This document shows, piece after piece, positions 1 to 6,179 of a DNA stretch of 7,728 bases. The stretch is from positions 1-7,728 of the forward strand of contig JAUQYY010000357.1 in NCBI GenBank assembly GCA_030587505.1, written 5' to 3'. The position numbers were made by a program, and so were the translations under genes. The stretch's first letter is position 1, and each line of letters starts with the position of its first letter. Under the pieces are notes generated by a model that was not told the DNA's origin, searched no databases, and was given only the letters and a program-made list of their open reading frames with translations. The DNA comes from Candidatus Sigynarchaeota archaeon (GTDB lineage Archaea > Asgardarchaeota > Jordarchaeia > Jordarchaeales > Jordarchaeaceae).

Positions 1-129
1 TCCCCCTACTTTGAGTTCCTTGGGGAAACAGTGGCCCTCTACGAGTGCATAGATCTGTTGCTAGCTGACAACGCTTACCTCTCGCGGCGGAACTGCAGCC
101 TGGAAGCAACACCCCGTATAGTATTTTGA
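1..129 (+). pseudogene. C-terminal part of a DDE transposase, cut by the left edge and by an IS630 insertion
   Basis: Frame 1 is open from the window edge to a TGA at 127-129 and reads SPYFEFLGETVALYECIDLL followed by LADNAYLSRRNCSLEATPRI. The segment LADNAYLSRRNC resembles the block after the second catalytic Asp of IS4/IS5-like DDE transposases (pattern D-x-a-Y-x-s-x-x-N), which supports a transposase remnant. The last few codons (from about 117) already belong to the IS630-type element inserted here. If that element is removed, the frame meets a TGA almost at once (CGT ACC GGC TGA), so the gene was probably already decayed or truncated before the insertion. The family cannot be settled from about 40 residues; the assignment rests on this motif and on the surrounding insertion sequences. 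Confidence 0.5.
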
Positions 130-141
130 AAAGTTATTGAC
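119..141 (+). repeat. Left terminal inverted repeat of the IS630-type element
   Basis: It begins TAGTATTTTGAAAAG. Compared with the right end read on the minus strand (1305 down to 1283), 20 of 23 bases agree; mismatches are at 127, 136 and 141. It overlaps the stop codon of the transposase (134-136). Confidence 0.85.
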
Positions 142-1260
142 ACATTTTTGCTATGTTTTTTGTTATCGTGGGGTGGTGGGTGCCGTCGTACCGTTGCAGC
201 ACTTCTTCTATTTCTGCGCCGTTTTCGAGGTAGTGGTAGCTGAGTTCTCTCTTGATGCTTCTGCCCACCTGCTCCGCCAGGTTGAGCTTCGGCGTGTACC
301 TCGGAAGCCAGACCAGCTTCACGCGGGGAGGGGGTGAGGGCGGCGGGCGGTCCATTCTCGCGGGGTCGGGTCTTATACCAGGGCTGTGGCTCCTAACGTT
401 GTCGAGGATCACGTGTATGGTTGCGTACTCCGGGAAGCGTTCCCTCAGCTTCTTCATCCAGCGCAGGAACTCGGTGCCGTTAGCGCTCCCGGCGGTGTGG
501 TTGACCAGCTCCCCCCTCTCGACGGTGATCCCCACGTACAGCGCCACGCGGTGCTCTCTCCCCCGCCCCCAGCGGCGCCTGATCCGGGGCTTCTCCTCCT
601 TCGTCCAGATCCTCCGACAACGCATACTGACGGTGATGATGAACTCGTCCTCGTAGATTATCAGCACCCTCCTACCCCCTCTCTCCAGCTTCTTCTTTTT
701 TTTATAAGGGCGGGGAGAACCTTCTCCCTGAAGAAAGCCTCCTCCCCGGGGTCGCCGCGGGGGTCCTCGGGGTAGGGCGTGCGCGGACCGTAGCCCAGCC
801 GCCGCATGAGCTTGTAGACCGAGGAGACGTGGTAGCGCACACCGTACCTCTCCGCGATGAGAATCATAACGAGGCGGGTGCTCCAGGCGTCCTCGCGAAA
901 GCCGAAATCCGTGGGGGGCCTCTGGAGATCCCGGTCAAGCCTCTGAAGCCCCTCCCGCCCAATCTTCGGGTGGCGGCCGGTGTGGGGAACGGGGGCGAGC
1001 CGCTCAAAGCCCCCCTCGTTCCACAAACGCACGCAACGGTACAGGGTGCTCCGGCTGACGCCGAGCATCCTCATAACATCCCTGCGAGCAACCCCTCCCA
1101 GGAGCAGCCTGACCACACGCAGACGCCGAAGATACTTCCGAGCCAAACGCCAGTGCCCGGGATTCTTAGACGGGTCAGCATCGTTCTCCTCAACCCTCCT
1201 GATCTCAGCATCCAGCAGCGACAACGGCACCCTACGCAACACGAGACCCTTCCGCGTCAT
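134..1260 (-). CDS. IS630-family transposase, made by -1 frameshift between two ORFs
   Basis: The upstream frame (ATG at 1260; an in-frame TTG at 1287 lies in the terminal repeat and is less likely) encodes an HTH region with GVARRDVMRMLGVSRSTLYR, then a second winged-helix-like part (WSTRLVMILIAERYGVRYHV). It ends in its own frame at 661. The downstream frame (134-667) encodes the DDE catalytic domain: first Asp in IIYEDEFII, second Asp in HVILDNVRSH, and Glu in LPRYTPKLNLAEQ, the usual IS630 blocks. The frames join in the run of eight A's at 703-696 (minus strand): a -1 slip turns ALIKKRRSW into ALIKKKKKLERGGRRVLIIYEDEF. The product would be about 375 aa, close to family size. All catalytic residues are present, so it could be active. 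The D-to-E spacing (43 residues) is somewhat long, with a Pro-rich insert (PPPSPPP). Programmed slippage is known in this family; here it is inferred, and a plain one-base mutation is the alternative. Confidence 0.8.
689..705 (-). promoter_or_regulatory. Candidate -1 frameshift site, A8 slippery run
   Basis: On the minus strand the zero-frame codons are ATA AAA AAA AGA. The heptamer A-AAA-AAA lets two Lys tRNAs re-pair one base back, giving AAA AAA AAG in the -1 frame, which continues into the DDE domain. No other stretch in the short overlap of the two frames looks slippery. Polymerase slippage on A8 could give the same result. Confidence 0.6.
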
Positions 1261-1282
1261 AATTATCACTACGAAAAAATGA

Positions 1283-1305
1283 TTCAAAAACTTTTCGAAA
1301 TACTA
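1283..1305 (-). repeat. Right terminal inverted repeat of the IS630-type element
   Basis: On the minus strand it begins TAGTATTTCGAAAAG and lies just upstream of the transposase start. A sequence 20/23 identical to it recurs at 7397-7419 in the same orientation relative to a downstream transposase. Confidence 0.85.
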
Positions 1306-2055
1306 TACCGGCTGAGCCTGAGGGGGTGGTTCACGCTCATCTTCCTCTTCCTAGCCCTGCACGGCTCCGTTTTGAGCCTAAGCTGGCTCCTGGGCAGAAG
1401 CTACACGACCGTCTTTGAGGCTCTGAGGAGACTCGTGCTCCGCATAGGTGGGGAGTTACAGTCCGTAAGAATGAGTGGAGGTGTCGAGTGCGACGAGGTT
1501 TACGCGACCCCGCGGGTCTCAAGGGAGGGAACAACAGCCGGCGCACCAGACGGTTTGGTCGTGAGCCTAGGCGTAGGGGCTTAAAGAGGTGTGGGCGGGT
1601 AGCGTGGAGCGAGGATAAGCCTCCCATTTTCATCCCGGTCGAGAGGGGTGGAGGAGAGGACTATGCGTCCCCAAGCGATGCGAGCGACGATACGGTGAAG
1701 AGGATTGTGGGACGGCGGGTCTCTAAGGGTTCAACGATTCACACCGACGGCTTTCCCTCCTACTCTTGTTTGGGTGGGGCGGGATACAAGCACGAGTCGG
1801 TCAACCACTCGGCGGGCGAGTACGCCAGAGGGAAGGCTCACGCGAACCGGTGTGAGAACAGAGCATCACCGGTCAGGGCGTGGCCGGCGTGCCACAGGGG
1901 AGAGGTGTAAGGACAACCCGAGGGTCTACACGGTGGCCTTCCGGGTGTGCGGGAACTCGAGGCGTGCGAAGCCTGTGGAGGCTCTGGCTGCGGCTCTGGG
2001 GATGGTTATTTTTTTGTTCCGCTGGACCTGTGCTGGGATGCTTCCAGACCCTTAG
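1306..2055 (+). pseudogene. IS1595-like transposase remnant: 5' truncated with two frameshifts
   Basis: The reading starts in frame 1 (YRLSLRGWFTLIFLFLALHG, then VECDEVYAT), passes to frame 3 near 1510 (GLKGGNNSRRTRRFGREP, then WSEDKPPIF, IHTDGFPSY, YKHESVNHSAGEYARGKAHA), and returns to frame 1 near 1905 (KDNPRVYTVAFRVCGNSRRA). The order CDE, then HTDGFPSY, then H-E-x-V-N-H-S and H-A-N-x-C-E-N is the DDE block pattern of IS1595/ISXO2-type transposases. The first break behaves like one missing base, the second like one extra base. The N-terminal zinc-ribbon/HTH part expected for the family is absent: the IS630-type element replaces everything upstream of 1306, and nothing left of that element supplies it. 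An ATG inside the IS630 end (1279) lies in frame with the remnant, so a chimeric start exists, but the frameshifts make a working enzyme very unlikely. Confidence 0.75.
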
Positions 2056-2108
2056 AAAAACGCCAGCAAAAACGGTCAGCCACAAAATTCTTATTTAAGA
2101 GCGTTTAA

Positions 2109-2126
2109 TTTTTTTAACTAGTTTTT
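2109..2126 (+). terminator. T-rich run, possible archaeal terminator
   Basis: T7 (2109-2115) and T5 (2122-2126) follow the IS1595-like remnant in the rightward direction and would fit archaeal U-tract termination. There is no hairpin. In this AT-rich gap the tract may be fortuitous. Confidence 0.25.
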
Positions 2127-2144
2127 GGGTGTTGGGGGATGAGG

Positions 2145-2360
2145 TTATGGGAATCCGTAAAAACCATTGGCTATGCGGTCGAGGTAGTTAAAAATGTTTG
2201 TTATGGAGTTTCCCGTCCAACCGAGCACGCTTAGAATTAATCCTACCAGTATGGTTACAGTGAGAATTGCAAGACCGATTAATATTCCTTCCTCCACTAG
2301 AGGCGAGCCTCTCTCATCTCTCAACATTCTCAGGATGAATTTCAGAATCCTTCTAATCAT
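2145..2360 (-). CDS. Flp-like (class III signal peptide) pilin precursor, 71 aa
   Basis: The small protein has a basic leader (MIRRILKFILRMLRDERG), then SPLVEEG, then an uninterrupted hydrophobic helix (ILIGLAILTVTILVGLILSV) and a short polar/aromatic tail ending NGFYGFP. This is the architecture of Flp/Tad pilins and archaeal type III signal-peptide pilins: cleavage by a prepilin peptidase (TadV/EppA/PibD class) after Gly18, with Glu at +5 of the mature protein (Glu23). The mature pilin would be about 53 aa, the usual Flp size. It faces away from the ATPase and two platform genes starting about 600 bp to the right, which supports it as their filament subunit. The ATG has a strong TGGTGG Shine-Dalgarno 4 nt upstream. 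No peptidase gene is visible in the window. An unrelated small membrane protein is possible but less likely given the leader and neighbours. Confidence 0.7.
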   Translation of the reverse strand: MIRRILKFILRMLRDERGSPLVEEGILIGLAILTVTILVGLILSVLGWTGNSITNIFNYLDRIANGFYGFP

Positions 2361-2364
2361 TTGC

Positions 2365-2370
2365 CCACCA
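2365..2370 (-). promoter_or_regulatory. Shine-Dalgarno of the pilin gene
   Basis: The minus strand reads TGGTGG, then GCAA, then ATG. The match to the archaeal anti-SD core (GGTG) and the short spacing support the start at 2360. Confidence 0.6.
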
Positions 2371-2440
2371 GCTGAATTCTTCCCTTATACTAGTTGAGTT
2401 GGCTTCAAATTTACTCTCCTCTCTCTCATTAAGAACTAAT

Positions 2441-2450
2441 GTATTTAAAC
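2441..2450 (-). promoter_or_regulatory. Candidate TATA box for the pilin gene
   Basis: GTTTAAATAC on the minus strand resembles an archaeal box A. Transcription would begin about 25 nt downstream (near 2418), giving a leader of roughly 58 nt that holds a purine-rich GA stretch (2412-2432). Position and composition only; no experimental support. Confidence 0.4.
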
Positions 2451-2473
2451 CCAACAGTTTCTGTGTTGTTTAA

Positions 2474-2486
2474 GCTCTTCTAGAGC
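2474..2486. repeat. Short palindrome between the divergent promoters
   Basis: GCTCT-TCT-AGAGC is a 5-bp inverted repeat with a 3-nt centre, between the leftward (2441-2450) and rightward (2514-2523) TATA candidates. It could be an operator for a regulator of both directions, but an inverted repeat this short can occur by chance. Confidence 0.2.
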
Positions 2487-2513
2487 AAATGTTAGCTACG
2501 GATTTAACGCGGT

Positions 2514-2523
2514 ACTTAAATAT
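2514..2523 (+). promoter_or_regulatory. Candidate TATA box for the rightward pilus operon
   Basis: ACTTAAATAT resembles an archaeal TATA element. The expected start near 2547 would give a leader of about 57 nt before the ATG at 2604, or about 400 nt before the GTG at 2945. It supports, weakly, that the operon transcript includes the coding-looking region 2604-2944. Confidence 0.35.
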
Positions 2524-2603
2524 CGTATTTCTAGAATGTCTGAGGGAAATATACGTGTGTAATTAACCAAAAAAGGTGCACAAGAATTGAGAACCGTTTC
2601 GAA

Positions 2604-2801
2604 ATGAAGAGTAATAACAGCGCTTTCAATGAAAGGACACCTAGAGGTAGTAAATTCTCCAGGAGGTTAAGTGGGGTAGATTTAGGAAAATCCATCGGGA
2701 ATGACAAAACTGGTTTCGTGTATAATTTTGGTGAAAGCGTTGAGGGAGGAGCCGAACATCAACGGCACTCAGCTAAGAGGATATCCCTACCTGTGATATA
2801 A
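2604..2801 (+). CDS. Small unassigned ORF, possibly the frameshifted N-terminus of the ATPase
   Basis: A 65-codon frame starting MKSNNSAFNERTPRGSKFSR and ending SLPVI. It is basic and polar with no membrane segment and no family I recognise. Most codons start with a purine (AAG AGT AAT AAC AGC; GGT GAA AGC GTT GAG GGA), as in real genes here. No clear Shine-Dalgarno precedes the ATG. From about 2777 the same codon style continues in the -1 frame without a stop into the ATPase gene, so this may be its original start, now separated by a frameshift. The alternatives are an independent small protein of the pilus locus or a chance ORF. Confidence 0.35.
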   Translation: MKSNNSAFNERTPRGSKFSRRLSGVDLGKSIGNDKTGFVYNFGESVEGGAEHQRHSAKRISLPVI

Positions 2802-2944
2802 CTAAATTCGTTTATAACCGAAAAACAAAGGAGGAATCGAAGTTCACAAAAAAATCCGCCGATGTTGAGCTCGGTATTAACAATAAATTAAGCTCCATTT
2901 CCTTTGATTACTTATTTTTTCCTTTTGCTTGGGCTGAGTCAAAT
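2777..2944 (+). other. Open extension of the ATPase frame with no start codon
   Basis: The ATPase frame is open for 56 codons upstream of its first usable start (GTG 2945), back to a TAA at 2774-2776. The stretch encodes a plausible protein sequence (KFVYNRKTKEESKFTKKSAD, then VELGINNKLSSISFDYLFF) but contains no ATG, GTG or TTG. It overlaps the end of the 2604-2801 frame, and one -1 step between about 2777 and 2800 would join the two. Either this is a frameshifted N-terminal extension or an untranslated leader that happens to lack stops. Confidence 0.35.
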
Positions 2945-4537
2945 GTGAATGGCGATATGGGAAACGGGAATAAAATCCTAGTAGATACATACGAGGTTGG
3001 TCCCTACGTTGTCGCTATTTATTTGATTAGAAACTCAACAGAACGTTTCTATTATGTTGAGGAGGTAGACACGAAAATTTCTGGAAAAAGTATTCTTAAA
3101 GAGCTACTAGCTGAGATAAAAAAGAATCAGATTCTAACCAGTAAGCGTGGTTTTTTTAAGATAGATGAACTCCTCAAAATAAGGAAAAATGAAGCTCTTA
3201 GCTTTTTGTTGGATAAATATCCCGAGATTCCTCCTAGCTCTTCCGAAAAAATAGCTGAATTATCCTGCTACGAGACTATAGGTATAAGCCCTATTGCCCC
3301 GTTTCTTTTGGATACAAATGTGGAAGAATTTTATCTGGATAAGGAACTTACAAACATTTATTTGGATCACAGAAAGTGGGGGAGATGCAGAACATCGGTG
3401 ACACTAACAGAAAAGGAAATTGAGAGAATAATAACACGTGTGAGAGCAGAGTGCGAAATGCAGCTTGATGAATCAAAACCTTCTCTCAAAACGGAAATAG
3501 TCACAGATAAGTTCCATGTACGAGTTTCAATAGATATTCCCCCTTTAGCAGCAGAAGGAGTACAGCTGGATTGCAGAAAGCTAAGAAAAAAACCTTTCAC
3601 TATTCCAGAACTCATATATAACAAAACCCTTAGTGCACAGGCAGCAGCGTACCTTCTTTTTTGTTTGTTGCGAAGGATTAACATCACGGTTATTGGGGAA
3701 CCCGGGGCAGGTAAAACAACACTGATTAACGCGTTAGACCTTTTGACTCCTCCTGATTGGAGGAAAATCTACGTAGAAGATGTAGAGGAAAGCATCAGAC
3801 AAATTGAATATGGTAAACACCAGTCTCGTTTTAGGGTCGAACCATTTGAGGGAGAGAAAAGCAATGGTTTCAGCAAAAGTAGTGAGATTACGCGTTTGCT
3901 TCACCGTTCTCCTGATTGGGTATTTTTGGGGGAGATACAAACCCCTCAAGATAGTCAGGCTATGTTCCATGCGCTTTCCTCAGGGATATCCGGGATTCAA
4001 ACGTGTCACAGTTCGTCAATTGAAGATATGATTCTACGCTGGGTTGTTCATCACGGAGTGTCTTCTGCATGCTTGCGGAACCTGTCTATCTTGGTTCAGA
4101 TTAATCGTCTAAAATCCACCTTTTCAAGGGAAAGAAAAGTAATACGGGTATGTGAAATCGATTTTAAAAGAAGAGAAATGTTTAAGGATATTCAAAGTAT
4201 CCTCTCGGGAGATGTCATCGTAGATGTTTTTATGTGGAACCCCGAAAAGAAAAAACTGCTGCGTACCTCTGAATTGTATAACACTCCAACTCTGAAGAGA
4301 ATAAAAGCACTAGATTACATAGACGAAAAATCTTTTTCCAACGAGTTGGAAACATACGAACAGATATTTTCCACTATGTCTAAAAACCAGATTTTCGATT
4401 TGTCTAAAAATATTTTAATTTTTCATCGTCTTTATGCGTTGCTTTTAGAACAGGAAGTTGAGTGTGAGGTGATTGATTGGGGAGAAATAAGAAAAACTAT
4501 ACTAGCGGAAATAAAAGAGACAAAGCAGAGTTCGTAG
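2945..4537 (+). CDS. Type II/IV secretion-pilus ATPase (TadA/ArlI/PilT superfamily)
   Basis: This cytoplasmic hexameric motor powers filament assembly. In the 530 residues: an N-terminal domain to about 215; Walker A GEPGAGKTT at 251-259; Asp box IYVEDVEE at 275-282; Walker B SPDWVFLGE at 322-330; His box GISGIQTCHSSS at 347-358; and a C-terminal tail to 530. All nucleotide-binding motifs are intact. The segment after Walker B reads GEIQTPQDSQAMFHALSSG, with Gln where TadA and ArlI usually have Arg (GE-hydrophobic-R). The start is uncertain: GTG 2945 (used here) and ATG 2957 both lack a convincing Shine-Dalgarno, and the frame stays open upstream, so an extended, frameshifted N-terminus is possible. 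It is followed with a 61-nt overlap by two platform genes, and a Flp-like pilin diverges from it, so a Tad/EppA-type pilus is the likeliest role. The long tail past the His-box region is only weakly recognisable. Confidence 0.85.
   Translation: MNGDMGNGNKILVDTYEVGPYVVAIYLIRNSTERFYYVEEVDTKISGKSILKELLAEIKKNQILTSKRGFFKIDELLKIRKNEALSFLLDKYPEIPPSSSEKIAELSCYETIGISPIAPFLLDTNVEEFYLDKELTNIYLDHRKWGRCRTSVTLTEKEIERIITRVRAECEMQLDESKPSLKTEIVTDKFHVRVSIDIPPLAAEGVQLDCRKLRKKPFTIPELIYNKTLSAQAAAYLLFCLLRRINITVIGEPGAGKTTLINALDLLTPPDWRKIYVEDVEESIRQIEYGKHQSRFRVEPFEGEKSNGFSKSSEITRLLHRSPDWVFLGEIQTPQDSQAMFHALSSGISGIQTCHSSSIEDMILRWVVHHGVSSACLRNLSILVQINRLKSTFSRERKVIRVCEIDFKRREMFKDIQSILSGDVIVDVFMWNPEKKKLLRTSELYNTPTLKRIKALDYIDEKSFSNELETYEQIFSTMSKNQIFDLSKNILIFHRLYALLLEQEVECEVIDWGEIRKTILAEIKETKQSS
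4466..4473 (+). promoter_or_regulatory. Strong Shine-Dalgarno fixing a TTG start
   Basis: GAGGTGAT is complementary over all eight bases to the archaeal 16S rRNA 3' end (core CACCUC flanked by AUC). It sits 3 nt before TTG 4477, inside the end of the ATPase gene. It makes the TTG start of the first platform gene convincing although it creates a 61-nt overlap. Confidence 0.75.
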
Positions 4538-5409
4538 AGAGAGTATCCAAAATCTACGGAAAAAATAGACTTCTGAGAGGAATAGGTAAAAGGATAATTT
4601 CAAAAGAATTGACAACTGCTACCAATTATTTCTTTAGAGAAAAACAAGTCACGGCAGAGGAAGTTGCTGGGGGAGCATTAGGTTTCGGTCTCACCGTATC
4701 CGTTCTGACCCTGCTTGTAGGTGTTATGTTTAATTTATTATTAGCATTAATGCTTTCGATGGCTATGTTTGTTCTAGCATGTAATTATGTGATAACGTAT
4801 TTCCCAAAAAGGTATAATAGACACAGGTGGGTGATATCAAAATACGCTGACCTCATCCTTGGGGAATTACTTTTCATGCTTTTTTCCACAGGATCAGTTT
4901 TCGATTTTATTCTATTTGTAGGCAACGCTGATTACCCTATTATCTCCCACGAATTCAAAATCTTAGCAAACCGGGTTAATTCTGGTGAAAACCCAGAAAA
5001 GCTTCTGGTAGATTTTGCGCGTAACCAGCCAACGGATACCTTAAAAATTTATATTCCCACTATACTGAAATATTCAAAAATATCAGATGGCCTTGTTGAT
5101 AAGATAGTAAGAATAGCTCAGCGTGAAGCTAGGAATGAGTATAAAAGGTACACACTCGAGTTAGAAAGCCGCTTGCTCATAGCTATAGGCATAGGTTTTT
5201 TTACGCCTATAATTCTATCCTTAGGACTACTTATAAGCGGCGTGGGTACCAGTCCCCTCTTCTTATCACTTGTACCCCTACAGATCATTATCTTGGTAAT
5301 TCTTGACAAGTTTGTGACACAGAGTAAAGCGGAGTTGCTAGAAACAACCAAGCCGGAACAGGTTTACAAAGACCTCAGAGAAAAGAGTACCATTAACGAT
5401 TATGTGTAA
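4477..5409 (+). CDS. Pilus inner-membrane platform protein, T2SF/TadB-like (first half)
   Basis: A 310-aa membrane protein with a basic N-terminus, a hydrophobic double segment at about 64-108 (GALGFGLTVSVLTLLVGVMF onward), a cytoplasmic helical domain at about 115-230 (including FSTGSVFDFILFV, ILANRVNSGENPEKLLVDFA and YIPTILKYSKISDGLVDKI), and two C-terminal membrane helices at about 232-277. The central domain matches the GSPII_F/T2SF pattern (small helical bundle with F-x-x-G-x-x-x-x-x-x-L), and gene order (motor, platform, platform) is that of Tad and archaeal pili. It would anchor the filament base and couple to the ATPase. The TTG start is set by a strong Shine-Dalgarno, and translation is probably coupled to the ATPase. 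Which of TadB or TadC it corresponds to is inferred only from order. Confidence 0.75.
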   Translation: MGRNKKNYTSGNKRDKAEFVERVSKIYGKNRLLRGIGKRIISKELTTATNYFFREKQVTAEEVAGGALGFGLTVSVLTLLVGVMFNLLLALMLSMAMFVLACNYVITYFPKRYNRHRWVISKYADLILGELLFMLFSTGSVFDFILFVGNADYPIISHEFKILANRVNSGENPEKLLVDFARNQPTDTLKIYIPTILKYSKISDGLVDKIVRIAQREARNEYKRYTLELESRLLIAIGIGFFTPIILSLGLLISGVGTSPLFLSLVPLQIIILVILDKFVTQSKAELLETTKPEQVYKDLREKSTINDYV

Positions 5410-6164
5410 TGTTTTGCCTAACATTAGAAAGGACGAAAAATACTTCTGGTAAACGAGGAGAAATGAGAAGTATGAATATTGTGAATGATAATGTGTCTGA
5501 TGAGGTTCTGACCTTTCTTATTTTTCTCAGTGAGGGATTGAAAAAAGGGAAGAGCCCCGAAGCCTCTTTAAAGAATGCTGTACTAAACTACTCGGGACCC
5601 ATAAAAAAACAGCTTATACTTATAGTAAACAAGATTTTTAGAGAACACCTCTCCTTAAAAGAAGCATGGAATTTTTTTGACGAATTGACTGACAATGTGC
5701 GTATCAGAAGAGTACTATGGCTAGTCAAGAATGCTTTAACCAAAAACTCTCGAGAAGCTGGCAAAATACTGGAGAGAGCTGTATGGGAAATAAAAGAAAA
5801 TCAGCAATTAGTGGATGAGAGGAAAAATCAGCTTAATGTTCAATCTTTTAAAATAAAGATACTCTCGGTAGCTTCTTCAGCGGTACTAGGATTAATGGGG
5901 TCTCTGGCACCACTGTTCTCACTAACAACATACTTCTTTCAATATCAATATATCCTGCCAGCAATCACAAGCTTTAGAATAGAAGTTTACTGGCCACCGT
6001 TAACCGCGCTGGGAATAATCAGCATAATTACATCGTTCTTTACAGCAAAAATGACAGAATCAAAACAACCAGTCATCTATAGTCTAGCTTCTTTCTTAAT
6101 TTTTACCATCGTTTTCTGTTTAGGAATATTAACTACCAGTATGTTTATCCAAAGGGGCCTTTAA
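5409..6164 (+). CDS. Pilus inner-membrane platform protein, T2SF/TadC-like (second half)
   Basis: The 251-aa reading has an N-terminal soluble helical domain at about 30-145 (DEVLTFLIFLSEGLKKGKSP, then LSLKEAWNFFDELTDNVRIR and REAGKILERAVWEI) and three membrane helices at about 148-175, 194-212 and 222-246. The soluble part has the T2SF layout (hydrophobic helix, G-x-x-x-x-A-L, then a second helical repeat ending in G-x-I-L). As a second platform protein of about 250 aa directly after the first, it fits the split platform of Tad/EppA systems rather than the single fused protein of archaella. The first ATG (5409) shares a base with the preceding stop (TAATG) but lacks a Shine-Dalgarno. ATG 5472 lies 11 nt after GAGGAG (5455-5460) and may be the true start, giving MNIVNDNVSDEV. 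Sequence is divergent, so the call leans on topology and context. Confidence 0.65.
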   Translation: MFCLTLERTKNTSGKRGEMRSMNIVNDNVSDEVLTFLIFLSEGLKKGKSPEASLKNAVLNYSGPIKKQLILIVNKIFREHLSLKEAWNFFDELTDNVRIRRVLWLVKNALTKNSREAGKILERAVWEIKENQQLVDERKNQLNVQSFKIKILSVASSAVLGLMGSLAPLFSLTTYFFQYQYILPAITSFRIEVYWPPLTALGIISIITSFFTAKMTESKQPVIYSLASFLIFTIVFCLGILTTSMFIQRGL

Positions 6165-6179
6165 TAATATCCCTACAAC

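Larger units (their letters stand above)
117..1307 (-). mobile_element. IS630-family insertion sequence, complete, with terminal inverted repeats
   Basis: The element is bounded by imperfect inverted repeats: 119-141 matches the reverse complement of 1283-1305 at 20 of 23 positions. The ends lie in TA-rich sequence: TA at 117-118 before the left end and TA at 1306-1307 after the right end, consistent with the TA target duplication known for IS630/Tc1-type elements. Because the ends themselves begin TA, the boundary could also be placed 2 bp further in. The element carries one transposase gene on the minus strand filling nearly its whole length. Removing it would join CCCCG-TA to CCGGCTGAGC, bringing the upstream transposase remnant next to an IS1595-like remnant, so it inserted between or into older insertion-sequence debris. 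Confidence 0.85.

Noticed and set aside
829..1278. Plus-strand open frame across the IS630 element
   Set aside because: Shadow of the minus-strand transposase; the sequence is low-complexity Pro/Arg-rich with no family pattern. Only the part after 1306 is real, belonging to the IS1595-like remnant.
1337..1633. Minus-strand ORF over the IS1595-like remnant
   Set aside because: Arg/Pro/Ser-rich antisense translation of a GC-rich transposase; no independent support.
2194..2397. Plus-strand ORF opposite the pilin
   Set aside because: Antisense of the pilin gene, which has a signal peptide, a hydrophobic helix and a Shine-Dalgarno site.
2828..2836. GGAGG motif as the Shine-Dalgarno of the ATPase
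   Set aside because: No ATG, GTG or TTG follows at usable spacing, and the nearest in-frame start is over 100 nt away; it is more likely part of coding sequence (Lys-Glu-Glu).
3367..3970. Minus-strand ORFs inside the ATPase gene
   Set aside because: Antisense to conserved ATPase motifs; no domain pattern.
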